Shown: positions 5,888-14,496, counted from the first letter of the stretch. The stretch is 28,821 bases of DNA from JAPLFM01 sp964650885 (GCA_964650885.1 CAZYXG010000034.1:1-28821); one strand, 5' to 3'. The notes: generated from the letters alone by a model not told the origin. Program-made: numbers and translations.

Positions 5888-7942
5888 ATGCCACGTCAAT
5901 ATCCTCTATCAGAAGTTCGAAATATAGGAGTAATGGCTCATATAGATGCAGGTAAAACTACAACTACTGAGCGTATGCTTTTTTATTCTGGTTATTTGCA
6001 TAGAATAGGAGAGGTTGATGATGGTACTGCTTTTATGGATTATATGGAGCAGGAACGTGAAAGAGGTATTACAATTACTTCTGCCGCTGTGCCTTGCTAC
6101 TGGAAAAACCATCAAATCAATATAATCGATACTCCTGGTCATGTGGACTTCACTGCTGAAGTTCAAAGATCGCTAAGAGTTTTAGATGGTGCAGTTGCAA
6201 TATTTTGTGCTGTTAGTGGTGTTCAACCACAATCTGAAACAGTCTGGCATCAAGCCAATGAGTTCAATGTGCCACGTGTGGCATTTGTGAACAAAATGGA
6301 CAGACTTGGAGCGGATTTCTTAAGAACAGTTGAAGCAATTAAAGAAAAATTACTTGCCAATGCGGTTCCTGTTGAATTCCCAATCGGTGCGGAAGATACT
6401 TTTGAAGGCGTAATAGATTTAATAGAGTTTAAAGCTTATTACTACGATAAAGAATCATTCGGAGTGAAATTTGAAGTGAAAGAAATTCCAAATGAATTAA
6501 TATCGAAAGCTGAAGAGCTTAGAGTTAATTTAATGGAAGCCGTAGCTGAAATAGATGATAGCTTGATGGAAAGTTATTTTGAAAATGGAACGCTAACGGA
6601 AGAGCAATTGAAGATTGGAATTAGAAAAGGCGTTATTGCTAATAAACTTGTTCCTGTTCTTTGTGGCTCCTCACTAAAAAATGCTGGTGTGCAGAAAATA
6701 TTAGACTCAATTGTTGAATATTTGCCATCACCACTTGATATTGAAAAGTTTGAAGGATTTAATCCTAAAGATTATACTCATAAAGTTATAAGACATTCAG
6801 ACGATAATGAACCTTTCTCGGCTTTAGCATTTAAAGTTTTAACAGATAGCCATGTTGGGAAAGTAGTTTTTATCAGAATTTACTCTGGTTCTTTGAAAGT
6901 AGGCGATCAAATAATGAACGCTGGCGAAGATAAGAAAGAGAAGATAGGTCGCATAATGCGAATGTCTTCAAATAAGAGAGAAGATTTACAGGAAGTATTT
7001 GCAGGAGATATTGTTGCAATTCCTGGTTTGAAATTTACTAAAACAGGCGATACATTAACTGATATAGAAAATAAAGTTATATTCGAGAGAATTACTTTTT
7101 CTGAACCAGTTATAAATCAAGCTTTGGAAGTAAGAACATTGGCAGATCAAGATAAATTAGTTGAAGCATTGACTAAATTATCAGAAGAAGACCCGACATT
7201 TAAATTTAAGAACGACGAAGAAAGCGGACAACTCTTGATAAGCGGAGTGGGCGAGCTTCACCTAGAAATCATAGTTGATAGAATAGGTAGAGAATTTAAA
7301 ATACCGGTTAGAGTCGGTAAACCACAAGTTTCATATAAAGAATCACTTAGCGAAGAAGTCGAAGAATACGGCGAATTTGATAAAGATGTTTCTGGAAAGA
7401 AACAATATGGCAAACTAAAAATGAGACTCACTCCACTGGAACCGGGCAGTGGAATTAAATATGAAAATTCGTTATTTGACAGCAAAATTCCTGTAGAAAT
7501 CTTATCATCAATTGAAGTAATGGCAGTGCAGGCTCTGCAAATCGGACCAAGTGGTTATCCTATGATGGATATTAAAGCCACTCTGGTCGAATTAGATTAT
7601 CAATCAGACAGTTTCACTGAAACTGGTTGTAAAATCGCCGCCTCAATTGCTGTGAAAGATGCCTGCAGAAAAGTAAAATCAAAAGTATTAGAGCCAATAT
7701 TTAATATCGAAATTATTACTCCTGAAGAATACGTTGGAGATGTTATCGCCGACTTAAACTCAAGGAGAGGTAGAGTAGAAAATTTTGAGCAAAAATCAAA
7801 TATGCAAGTCATAAGTGGTAAAGTTCCACTTTCTGAAATGTTTGGTTATGTAACAAAACTACGTTCGGTATCACAAGGAAGAGCTTCATATTCTATGAAG
7901 TTCGCTCAATACGAAGAAGCTGTCCTAAAACCAATTTATTAA
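5888..7942 (+). CDS. fusA: Elongation factor G, divergent domain IV
   Basis: Translational GTPase of the EF-G family, 684 aa, in the standard fusA position. The G domain is intact: P-loop AHIDAGKT (17-24), switch I ERGITITSAA, DTPGH (81-85), NKMD (135-138). Domain III carries EEDPTFKF and GVGELHLEII. Domain IV departs from canonical EF-G. The usual QSGGRGQYG loop is D-V-SGKKQYGK (about 500-509), and the translocation histidine in the YHDVDSSE loop is replaced by Q572 (DYQSDSFTE). GYPMMDI, LNSRRGR, PLSEMFGY and QGRASYSM are kept. It may be the organism's translocase or an EF-G2/spdEFG2-like paralogue specialised for recycling. No clear Shine-Dalgarno precedes the ATG. Confidence 0.9.
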   Translation: MPRQYPLSEVRNIGVMAHIDAGKTTTTERMLFYSGYLHRIGEVDDGTAFMDYMEQERERGITITSAAVPCYWKNHQINIIDTPGHVDFTAEVQRSLRVLDGAVAIFCAVSGVQPQSETVWHQANEFNVPRVAFVNKMDRLGADFLRTVEAIKEKLLANAVPVEFPIGAEDTFEGVIDLIEFKAYYYDKESFGVKFEVKEIPNELISKAEELRVNLMEAVAEIDDSLMESYFENGTLTEEQLKIGIRKGVIANKLVPVLCGSSLKNAGVQKILDSIVEYLPSPLDIEKFEGFNPKDYTHKVIRHSDDNEPFSALAFKVLTDSHVGKVVFIRIYSGSLKVGDQIMNAGEDKKEKIGRIMRMSSNKREDLQEVFAGDIVAIPGLKFTKTGDTLTDIENKVIFERITFSEPVINQALEVRTLADQDKLVEALTKLSEEDPTFKFKNDEESGQLLISGVGELHLEIIVDRIGREFKIPVRVGKPQVSYKESLSEEVEEYGEFDKDVSGKKQYGKLKMRLTPLEPGSGIKYENSLFDSKIPVEILSSIEVMAVQALQIGPSGYPMMDIKATLVELDYQSDSFTETGCKIAASIAVKDACRKVKSKVLEPIFNIEIITPEEYVGDVIADLNSRRGRVENFEQKSNMQVISGKVPLSEMFGYVTKLRSVSQGRASYSMKFAQYEEAVLKPIY

Positions 7943-7994
7943 ACAAGCAAATTAATTTTTTATAAAAAAACTTTCTATTTATAGGAGCTTTTCA

Positions 7995-9203
7995 ATGGCT
8001 AAAGAGAAATTCGACCGTACCAAACCCCATGTAAACATTGGTACAATCGGTCACGTAGATCACGGAAAAACAACTTTAACAGCTGCTATCACTGCTGCAT
8101 TAGCAAAAAATGGTACTTCACAAGCACGTGCTTTCGATTCAATCGATAACGCACCAGAAGAAAAAGCTCGTGGTATAACTATTGCTACTGCTCACGTTGA
8201 ATATGAAACTGCATTACGTCACTATGCTCACGTTGACTGTCCAGGTCACGCCGATTATGTAAAAAATATGATCACTGGTGCTGCTCAAATGGATGGAGCA
8301 ATCTTAGTGTGTGCTGCAACTGACGGACCGATGCCACAAACAAGAGAGCATATCTTATTAGCTCGTCAAGTTGGTGTGCCTCGTATGGTAGTATTCTTAA
8401 ATAAAGTTGACATTGCTGATCCAGAATTGATCGAGTTAGTTGAAATGGAATTAAGAGAATTATTGACTTATTATGAATTCCCTGGTGATGATATTCCAAT
8501 CATTCACGGTTCTGCATTGCAAGCTTTAGAAGCTGGTTCTGAGCCAGGTTCAACTGTAGATGATCCAAGATTGAAATGTATCTATGAATTGATGGATGCA
8601 GTTGATACCTATATCGAACAACCACTACGTGAAACTGAAAAACCATTCTTGATGCCTATTGAAGATGTATTCTCAATCACAGGTCGTGGTACAGTTGCAA
8701 CTGGTAGAATTGAAAAAGGAATCGTAAAAGTAAATGAAGAAGTTGAAATCTTAGGTTTCGGTCTTCAGAAAAAAACTACATGTACTGGTATTGAGATGTT
8801 TAGAAAACTTCTTGATGAAGGTTTAGCTGGTGATAACGTTGGTTTGTTACTACGTGGTGTAGATAAAAATGAAATTGAAAGAGGAATGGTAATAGCTAAA
8901 ATTGGCTCTATTAAACCTCACACTAAATTTAAAGCACAAATCTATGTGTTGAAAAAAGAAGAAGGTGGACGTCACACTCCATTTTTCAACAACTACCGTC
9001 CACAATTCTATTTCCGTACAACTGACGTTACTGGTTCAGTAAACTTGCCAGAAGGAAAAGAAATGGTATTGCCAGGCGATAACTTATCTGACATCGAAGT
9101 AGAATTAATATCTCCAATCGCAATGGATGAAGGGTTGAAATTCTCTATCCGTGAAGGTGGCAGAACAGTTGGTGCTGGTGTAGTAACTAAAATCATTGAA
9201 TGA
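7995..9203 (+). CDS. tuf: Elongation factor Tu
   Basis: GTPase that carries aminoacyl-tRNA to the ribosomal A site. The 402-aa length is typical. The G motifs are GHVDHGKT (19-26), switch I EKARGITIATAHVEY, DCPGH (80-84, catalytic H84), NKVD (135-138) and SALQALE. Domains 2 and 3 are complete (PIEDVFSITGRGTVATGRIEKG; GGRHTPFFNNYRPQFYFRTTDVTG). A clear TAGGAG ribosome-binding site precedes the ATG by 7 nt. Position between fusA and rpsJ, with no adjacent tRNA genes, matches the Chlorobi-type layout rather than the separate tuf locus of Bacteroides or flavobacteria. Confidence 0.98.
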   Translation: MAKEKFDRTKPHVNIGTIGHVDHGKTTLTAAITAALAKNGTSQARAFDSIDNAPEEKARGITIATAHVEYETALRHYAHVDCPGHADYVKNMITGAAQMDGAILVCAATDGPMPQTREHILLARQVGVPRMVVFLNKVDIADPELIELVEMELRELLTYYEFPGDDIPIIHGSALQALEAGSEPGSTVDDPRLKCIYELMDAVDTYIEQPLRETEKPFLMPIEDVFSITGRGTVATGRIEKGIVKVNEEVEILGFGLQKKTTCTGIEMFRKLLDEGLAGDNVGLLLRGVDKNEIERGMVIAKIGSIKPHTKFKAQIYVLKKEEGGRHTPFFNNYRPQFYFRTTDVTGSVNLPEGKEMVLPGDNLSDIEVELISPIAMDEGLKFSIREGGRTVGAGVVTKIIE

Positions 9204-9216
9204 TAATTTAATCTTG

Positions 9217-9241
9217 CTCGGTTGTGATAGCCACAGCCGAG
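9217..9241 (+). promoter_or_regulatory. Strong hairpin in the tuf-rpsJ gap
   Basis: CTCGGTTGTG (9217-9226), loop ATAGC, CACAGCCGAG (9232-9241): a 10-bp stem with one G-U pair, the most GC-rich structure in the block's intergenic DNA. No T-run follows (TGATATTATAGAGG), so it is not a textbook terminator. It lies 13 nt past the tuf stop and 22 nt before the rpsJ GTG, with the ribosome-binding site just 3' of it. It could be an attenuator, an RNA-processing site, a 3' stabiliser for tuf mRNA, or an r-protein regulatory site. Confidence 0.6.
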
Positions 9242-9263
9242 TGATATTATAGAGGAAAATCTA

Positions 9264-9572
9264 GTGTCAACTCAGAGAATAAGAATTAAATTAAAATCAT
9301 ACGACCACAACTTGATTGATAAATCAAGTGAAAGAATCGTAAAAACTGTTAAGCAAACAGGTGCACTTGTATCGGGACCGATACCTTTGCCAACAAGAAA
9401 ATCTATATTCACAGTGAATCGCTCACCACACGTAGATAAAAAATCTCGTGAGCAATTTGAAATAAGAGTGCATAAAAGATTGATTGATATTTTCAGTTCT
9501 ACACAGAAAACAATTGACGCGCTAATGAGGCTAGAATTACCAGCTGGCGTTGATGTTGAAGTTAAGGTCTAA
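9264..9572 (+). CDS. rpsJ: 30S ribosomal protein S10
   Basis: Small-subunit head protein and, with NusB, an antitermination partner (NusE). The 102-aa length is normal. Landmarks are QRIRIKLKSYDHNLID, GPIPLPTRKSIFTVNRSPHVDKKSREQFE and the end LPAGVDVEVKV. The start is GTG at 9264, set by AGAGGAAA immediately upstream and by the conserved N-terminus STQRIRIKLK. First gene of the S10 segment, 60 nt after tuf and just behind the 9217-9241 hairpin. Confidence 0.98.
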   Translation: MSTQRIRIKLKSYDHNLIDKSSERIVKTVKQTGALVSGPIPLPTRKSIFTVNRSPHVDKKSREQFEIRVHKRLIDIFSSTQKTIDALMRLELPAGVDVEVKV

Positions 9573-9594
9573 GAAAGAAGGACAAAGAATTATA

Positions 9595-10215
9595 ATGAAA
9601 GCGGCTTTATTAGGTAAAAAAATCGGAATGACGAGTTTATTCTCTGAAAATGGGGAGCATATCCCTTGCACAGTGATTGAAGCGGGTCCGTGTCCTGTAG
9701 TACAACTAAAAACTATGGATAATGATGGTTATTCGGCTATCCAAATTGGATTCGGCGCGAAACCAGAAAGAAAAGTAACAAAGCCAATGGCTGGTCAATT
9801 TGCAAAAGCTGGTGTTGAACCAGTTTATAAATTGAAAGAGTTCAGAGATTTGAATGCTAATGTAAATTTAGGTGAGACTTTAACAGTCGAACAATTCAAA
9901 AAAGGCGATAAAGTAAAAGTTACTGGAACTTCTAAAGGTAGAGGTTTCCAAGGTGTAATCAAACGTCACGGATTCAGTGGAGTTGGTATGGCAACACACG
10001 GTCAAAGTGATAGACAACGTCACCCTGGTTCGATTGGGCAATCTTCATACCCTTCAAGAGTATTGAAAGGAATGAGAATGGCTGGTAGAATGGGCGGTAA
10101 TCAAGTGTCTGTTCGCAACCTTGAAATAGTTGATGTAATTGTGGAACGCAATCTTATCCTTGTGAAAGGTAGTATTCCCGGTGCACCAAACTCGTATTTA
10201 GAGATAATGATGTAA
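9595..10215 (+). CDS. rplC: 50S ribosomal protein L3
   Basis: Early-assembly large-subunit protein reaching towards the peptidyl-transferase centre. With the ATG at 9595 it is 206 aa, beginning MKAALLGKKIGMTSLF as expected. An upstream in-frame ATG at 9550 would overlap rpsJ and add a 15-residue nonconserved stretch, so I reject it. An AAGGA motif lies at 9578-9582. The central GTSKGRGFQGVIKRHGF, the HGQSDRQRHPGSIG loop and GRMGGNQVSVRNLEIV are diagnostic. The 9550 start cannot be fully excluded by sequence alone. Confidence 0.97.
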   Translation: MKAALLGKKIGMTSLFSENGEHIPCTVIEAGPCPVVQLKTMDNDGYSAIQIGFGAKPERKVTKPMAGQFAKAGVEPVYKLKEFRDLNANVNLGETLTVEQFKKGDKVKVTGTSKGRGFQGVIKRHGFSGVGMATHGQSDRQRHPGSIGQSSYPSRVLKGMRMAGRMGGNQVSVRNLEIVDVIVERNLILVKGSIPGAPNSYLEIMM

Positions 10216-10231
10216 TTGGGTGAATTGAAAA

Positions 10232-10858
10232 ATGCAAATTGATATTTTAAATAGAGAAGGATTAGCTGCAGGTAGTGTTGAATTGAATGATTCAGTATTT
10301 GCAATTACACCTAACGAAAATGCAATGCACCTTTCTGTGGTAGCTTATTTGGCTCACCAAAGACAAGGAAATGCTAAAACAAAAATTAGAAGTGAAGTTT
10401 CTGGTGGTGGTAAAAAACCTTGGAAACAAAAAGGTAGAGGTACTGCTCGTTCTGGTTCAAATCGTTCACCTATATGGGTTGGCGGTGGAACTATTCACGG
10501 TCCAAAACCACACAAGTACAATCCAGTTGTTCCTAAGCAAGTCAGTAGACTAGCTAGAAAATCTGCGTTGTCTGTGAGAGCTTCTGAAAAAAATATTACT
10601 GTAATTGAAGATTTTATGTTAGATAAAATCAAAACAAAAGAAATTACATCAGTATTATCGAAATTGAGTTTGACTAAAAAGAAAACCTTAGTAGTTGTAC
10701 CTCAATATAATGAAGCAATATATAAATCATCAAGAAATATACCTGGCGTTAGTGTTTCGCCTGCTCAAGATTTATCTACTTATGATATTTTGAGCCACCA
10801 CAAACTCTTGATATTTAAGGGTGCAATTGAACAAATCGAAAGCACTTTAATAAAATAA
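10232..10858 (+). CDS. rplD: 50S ribosomal protein L4
   Basis: Exit-tunnel protein of the large subunit, 208 aa. The extended loop with GGGKKPWKQKGRGTARSGS and WVGGGTIHGPKPHKY is the classic L4 signature. The N-terminus (MQIDILNREG) and the C-terminal DLSTYDILSHHKLLI are as expected. In gammaproteobacteria L4 represses the S10 operon through its leader. Here the only strong structure near the operon segment is the hairpin upstream of rpsJ, and any link is speculative. It starts 16 nt after rplC. Confidence 0.97.
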   Translation: MQIDILNREGLAAGSVELNDSVFAITPNENAMHLSVVAYLAHQRQGNAKTKIRSEVSGGGKKPWKQKGRGTARSGSNRSPIWVGGGTIHGPKPHKYNPVVPKQVSRLARKSALSVRASEKNITVIEDFMLDKIKTKEITSVLSKLSLTKKKTLVVVPQYNEAIYKSSRNIPGVSVSPAQDLSTYDILSHHKLLIFKGAIEQIESTLIK

Positions 10859-10878
10859 GTAGAATAGGTAAACAAGAA

Positions 10879-11181
10879 ATGTTGCAAATAATAAAAAGAC
10901 CGCTCCTTACTGAAAAGGCAATGAGTAATACCGATAAAGGTCAATATATTTTTGAAGTGAGTCCTGACGCAAACAAGATTCAAATCAAAAAAGCAATAGA
11001 AGATATGTTCGAAGTTGAAATTGTGAGCATTCGCACTGCACGTATTAAAGGTAAAGTTAAACGCAAGTTTACTAAACGTGGATTGATGGAAGGCAGAACA
11101 AATCTTAGAAAAAAAGCATATATTACTTTGAAAGCTGGTCAAGCAATAGAGCTTGTTTCAGGGGTTCAGAACGATAATTAA
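10879..11181 (+). CDS. rplW: 50S ribosomal protein L23
   Basis: Large-subunit protein at the tunnel exit, docking site for trigger factor and SRP. The 100-aa length is typical. It begins MLQIIKRPLLTEKAM, with the conserved P-x-x-TEK, and has QYIFEVSPDANKIQIKKAIEDMF and the basic loop RIKGKVKRKFTKRG. It follows rplD by 20 nt in the invariant S10-operon order. Confidence 0.96.
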   Translation: MLQIIKRPLLTEKAMSNTDKGQYIFEVSPDANKIQIKKAIEDMFEVEIVSIRTARIKGKVKRKFTKRGLMEGRTNLRKKAYITLKAGQAIELVSGVQNDN

Positions 11182-11213
11182 TTAAAACTAATTAGTTTGA
11201 ATTAGAGAAAAAA

Positions 11214-12056
11214 ATGGGCATTAGAGTATTAAAACCAATAACACCGGGTACTAGACATTATTCGATTTCTACTTTTGAGGAATTAACTCAAGGTAACAAA
11301 CCAGAAAAGTCTCTTACTGTTCCACTTACTAAATCAGGTGGTAGAAACAATACCGGTCGTATCACATCTCGTCACAGAGGTGGTGGTCACAAAAGAAAGT
11401 ATAGAATAATTGACTTCAAAAGAAATCGTATTAATGATCCTGCTGAAGTACTTACAATTGAATACGATCCAAACAGAACTTGCTATATAGCATTAGTACA
11501 ATATCAAGACGGTGAGAAAAGATATATCTTGGCTCCTAAAGATTTGAAAGTTGGCACTAGTGTTATTTCTAGTCCAACTGCTGAATACAATCCTGGTAAT
11601 ACATTACCATTGAAAAATATTCCTCTTGGTTTAGTAGTGCATAATATTGAATTGAAACCTGGTAAAGGTGGACAAATTGCAAGAAGCGCAGGCGCTGCTG
11701 TACAATTTGTTGGACTTGACAACGGTTATGCTCAATTGAAATTGCCTTCAGGCGAAATTAGAATGGTTTCTCAAGATTGTTTAGCTACTCTTGGAGTGCT
11801 TTCAAATGGTGACCACGAAAACATTGTACTAGGGAAAGCTGGTAGGAATATCTGGAAAGGTATCAGACCGCAGACTCGTGGTATGGCGATGAATCCAGTA
11901 GATCACCCAATGGGTGGTGGTGAAGGCCGCTCAAAATCTGGTGGTGGTAGATTGCACCCACGTTCTCCTTGGGGTAAGAACTCAAAAGGTTTGAAAACTC
12001 GTAAGAAGAAAAATCCTAGTAACAAATTCATCATTAGAAAACGTAAAAGCAAATAA
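11214..12056 (+). CDS. rplB: 50S ribosomal protein L2
   Basis: Large-subunit protein near the peptidyl-transferase centre, needed for subunit joining; 280 aa. Landmarks are GRNNTGRITSRHRGGGHKRKYR, AGAAVQFVG and MAMNPVDHPMGGGEGR. The usual bacterial sequence there is VDHPHGGGEGR. The D and first H (E. coli D228/H229) are kept and the second H is Met, a variant I associate with Bacteroidota/Chlorobi. The SKSGGGRLHPRSPWGKNSKGLKTR tail also fits that group. Confidence 0.97.
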   Translation: MGIRVLKPITPGTRHYSISTFEELTQGNKPEKSLTVPLTKSGGRNNTGRITSRHRGGGHKRKYRIIDFKRNRINDPAEVLTIEYDPNRTCYIALVQYQDGEKRYILAPKDLKVGTSVISSPTAEYNPGNTLPLKNIPLGLVVHNIELKPGKGGQIARSAGAAVQFVGLDNGYAQLKLPSGEIRMVSQDCLATLGVLSNGDHENIVLGKAGRNIWKGIRPQTRGMAMNPVDHPMGGGEGRSKSGGGRLHPRSPWGKNSKGLKTRKKKNPSNKFIIRKRKSK

Positions 12057-12073
12057 GCCTTAAGGGATAAAAA

Positions 12074-12358
12074 ATGTCAAGATCGCTAAAAAAAGGTATT
12101 TTCATTCATTATAAATTGCAAAGAAAAATCGATGCAATGAATGAAAAAAAAGAGAATAAAGTAATTAAAACTTGGTCTCGTTCATCTACAATTACTCCTG
12201 ACTTCGTTGGTCATACTGTAGCTGTACATAATGGTAAAAACTTTATTCCAGTTTATGTGACTGAAAATATGGTTGGACATAAATTTGGAGAGTTCTCTCC
12301 AACGCGCAACTATAGAGGTCACGGTGGTGGCAAAAAAGATCAACGCGGTAAAAAATAA
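12074..12358 (+). CDS. rpsS: 30S ribosomal protein S19
   Basis: Head protein of the small subunit contacting S13 and the A-site finger. At 94 aa it matches the family. It begins MSRSLKKGIFIHYKL, and carries IKTWSRSSTITPDFVGHTVAVHNGK and HKFGEFSPTRNYRGHGG. Its C-terminal GGKKDQRGKK is lysine-rich. It lies 17 nt after rplB. Confidence 0.97.
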   Translation: MSRSLKKGIFIHYKLQRKIDAMNEKKENKVIKTWSRSSTITPDFVGHTVAVHNGKNFIPVYVTENMVGHKFGEFSPTRNYRGHGGGKKDQRGKK

Positions 12359-12377
12359 TATCTAAGGATTTGGATTA

Positions 12378-12743
12378 ATGCAAGCAACTGCAATAAAAAA
12401 ATATATAAGATCAAGCCCTAGAAAAATGAGATTAGTAATAGATCTTATTAGAGGCAAAAGAGCATCAGATGCTTTGAATATTTTGAGTTTTTTACCTCAA
12501 CATGCTTCAGAAGATGCAATACTAGTGCTTAAATCAGCTCTTGGAAATATTAATTTCAAAGCTCAAGAAGAAGGCTCTACTATCGAGAATAGTGATGTTA
12601 TAGTTAGTCAGGTTTTTGTAAATCAAGGACCTACTGCTAAAAGAATAAGCCCCGCTCCTATGGGACGTGCTTATAGAATTAGAAAAAGAAGTAATCACTT
12701 GACTGTAGTTGTAGAAACTATTGGTCATAATAAAAATAATTAA
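12378..12743 (+). CDS. rplV: 50S ribosomal protein L22
   Basis: Large-subunit protein whose beta-hairpin lines the exit tunnel. 121 aa, with YIRSSPRKMRLVIDLIRGK, the alpha-helical ALNILSFLPQHASEDAILVLKSA segment, and the hairpin ending GPTAKRISPAPMGRAYRIRKRSNHLTVVV. The macrolide-relevant hairpin looks of ordinary length. It sits between rpsS and rpsC as expected. Confidence 0.97.
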   Translation: MQATAIKKYIRSSPRKMRLVIDLIRGKRASDALNILSFLPQHASEDAILVLKSALGNINFKAQEEGSTIENSDVIVSQVFVNQGPTAKRISPAPMGRAYRIRKRSNHLTVVVETIGHNKNN

Positions 12744-12774
12744 TTAAGAAATAAAAAAACTACAGGAATTTATT

Positions 12775-13410
12775 TTGGGACAGAAGACTAATCCAATCGG
12801 CTTTAGATTAGGCATCAACAGAAATTGGGATGCTAATTGGTTTGAAGCACGTAATCTTACTGAAAAAATAGCTGAAGATATTAAAGTCAGAAATTACATC
12901 AAGTCAAGAAAAAAGAAAGCTGGTATTGCCCGCATCTTGGTGGAAAGAACTGCTAAACAATTAAGAATCACTATCAATACTTCTCGTCCTGGTGTTATCA
13001 TCGGTAGAAGCGGTAAAGATATTACTCAATTGGAAGAAGAACTTAAAAAATTAACAGCTAAAGAAGTAAAGATTTTGATTAGTGAAATTAAACGTCCTGA
13101 ATTGGATGCACTTCTTGTAGCTGATAATATTGCTCAACAACTTGAAGGTAGAATTTCTTTCCGCCGTGCATTAAAGCAAGCCGTTACTTCATCTATGAGA
13201 ATGGGTGCAGTTGGTATCAAAGCTATGGCTTCTGGTAGATTGGGTGGAGCTGAGATGGCAAGAACTGAACAGTACAAAGATGGCAGTGTGCCATTGCATA
13301 CTTTAAGAGCTGATATTGATTACGGAACTTCAACAGCTCATACAATTTATGGTGCTATTGGTGTGAAAGTTTGGATATGTAAAGGCGAAATTATCGGAAA
13401 GCAAAAGTAA
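12775..13410 (+). CDS. rpsC: 30S ribosomal protein S3
   Basis: Small-subunit protein at the mRNA entry channel, part of the helicase site. 211 aa with a KH domain (PGVIIGRSGKDITQLEEEL) and the S3 C-terminal domain (SGRLGGAEMARTEQYKDGSVPLHTLRADIDYG). The start is TTG at 12775, fixed by AGGA 7 nt upstream and by the invariant next residues GQKTNPIGFRLG. No in-frame ATG fits that N-terminus. Confidence 0.97.
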   Translation: MGQKTNPIGFRLGINRNWDANWFEARNLTEKIAEDIKVRNYIKSRKKKAGIARILVERTAKQLRITINTSRPGVIIGRSGKDITQLEEELKKLTAKEVKILISEIKRPELDALLVADNIAQQLEGRISFRRALKQAVTSSMRMGAVGIKAMASGRLGGAEMARTEQYKDGSVPLHTLRADIDYGTSTAHTIYGAIGVKVWICKGEIIGKQK

Positions 13411-13486
13411 TTTTGTAATCCTTCTAATAAAAAGCGTAAAGCTAAATTAATAAAAATGAAATTGAAGAAATTGGCGGTAATTTAAA

Positions 13487-13918
13487 ATGTTAAGTCCAAA
13501 AAGAGTAAAACACAGAAAAACCCACAGAGGTAGAAGAACTGGAAATGCCAACAGAGGTGCTTTAGTAGCATTCGGCTCATTCGGTTTGAAAGCTTTGGAA
13601 CCTGAGTGGATAACAAATAGACAAATCGAGTCAGCTCGTATTGCTATCAACCGTTATCTGAAAAGAGATGGTCAGGTTTGGATAAGAATATTCCCTGATA
13701 AACCATATACTAAAAAACCTGCTGAAACTCGTATGGGTAAAGGTAAAGGATCACCAGAAGGTTGGGTAGCTGTGGTACGTCCAGGTCGAATTTTATTTGA
13801 AGTAGATGGTGTATCTCGCGAGAGAGCTGAAGAAGCTATGAGATTGGCTTCTCACAAATTACCAATTAAAACAAAGTTTGTTACACGTATTGATTTGACA
13901 TATAATGAAACCGCGTAA
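13487..13918 (+). CDS. rplP: 50S ribosomal protein L16
   Basis: Large-subunit protein positioning the A-site tRNA elbow. 143 aa, beginning MLSPKRVKHRKTHRGRRTG, with FGSFGLKALEPEWITNRQIESARIAI, RIFPDKPYTKKPAETRMGKGKG and GWVAVVRPGRILFEV. Preceded by a 76-nt gap after rpsC with no other feature. Its last 14 nt overlap rpmC, suggesting translational coupling. Confidence 0.97.
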   Translation: MLSPKRVKHRKTHRGRRTGNANRGALVAFGSFGLKALEPEWITNRQIESARIAINRYLKRDGQVWIRIFPDKPYTKKPAETRMGKGKGSPEGWVAVVRPGRILFEVDGVSRERAEEAMRLASHKLPIKTKFVTRIDLTYNETA

Positions 13919-14102
13919 AGCTAAAGATTTAAGAGAATTATCTGTAGTTGATTTGAATCAACTCTTAACAGATTCAGAAGAAACTCTTGTGAAGCAAAAA
14001 ATTCAACACTCTCTAAAACAGTTAAATGATACTGCTTATGTAAAAGTGTTGCGTCACGATATAGCAAGAATTAAAACAATTTTAAATGAGAAAAAAAACT
14101 AA
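13905..14102 (+). CDS. rpmC: 50S ribosomal protein L29
   Basis: Small two-helix protein at the tunnel exit, next to L23. 65 aa, beginning MKPRKAKDLRELSVVDLNQLL and ending with the HDIARIKTILNEK helix typical of L29. The ATG lies inside the rplP 3' end (14-nt overlap in another frame), so translation is probably coupled to rplP. Confidence 0.95.
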   Translation: MKPRKAKDLRELSVVDLNQLLTDSEETLVKQKIQHSLKQLNDTAYVKVLRHDIARIKTILNEKKN

Positions 14103-14181
14103 CTAAGTTTATTTCTCCAAAAATTGAAAGCTAAGAGTTTCACAGTTTATTTCTAATTGAATAAAAATATTAGGTTCCGGA

Positions 14182-14448
14182 ATGGAAGAAGTTAAAAAAA
14201 CAACATTAAAAAAGATACTTCAAGGTAAGGTAACATCGAATAAATCAGACAAAACTATTGTTGTTACAGTAGTACGTCAGGTGGCTCACCCTATCTATAA
14301 AAAATACTTTAAACGTAGCAAAAACTTTATGGCTCACGACGAAGGTAACACATGCAGCATCGGTGATTTAGTAAGAATCAAAGAGTGCAGACCTTTAAGT
14401 GCTAAGAAACGCTGGGAATTAGTTGAAGTATTAGAAAAAGCAAAATAA
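14182..14448 (+). CDS. rpsQ: 30S ribosomal protein S17
   Basis: Primary 16S rRNA-binding OB-fold protein. 88 aa, with KILQGKVTSNKSDKTIVVTVV, HPIYKKYFKRSKNFMAHDE and the conserved GDLVRIKECRPLSAKKRWEL. The ATG at 14182 gives a slightly longer N-terminus than E. coli. A 79-nt gap separates it from rpmC and holds nothing I can identify. Confidence 0.97.
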   Translation: MEEVKKTTLKKILQGKVTSNKSDKTIVVTVVRQVAHPIYKKYFKRSKNFMAHDEGNTCSIGDLVRIKECRPLSAKKRWELVEVLEKAK

Positions 14449-14496
14449 TTGCTTTTGCTTAAGTTAAAAGTATAGAAAAATTAAATAGAGGTAGTA

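Noticed and set aside
9204..9263. tRNA gene next to tuf
   Set aside because: The hairpin at 9217-9241 is a single stem; no cloverleaf or T-arm consensus is present.
9550..9594. Upstream start for rplC that would add 15 residues
   Set aside because: It overlaps rpsJ and the extra residues are not part of L3; the ATG at 9595 gives the canonical N-terminus.
10780..11142. 120-aa minus-strand ORF across rplD/rplW
   Set aside because: Phe/Ser/Cys-rich antisense of conserved ribosomal genes.
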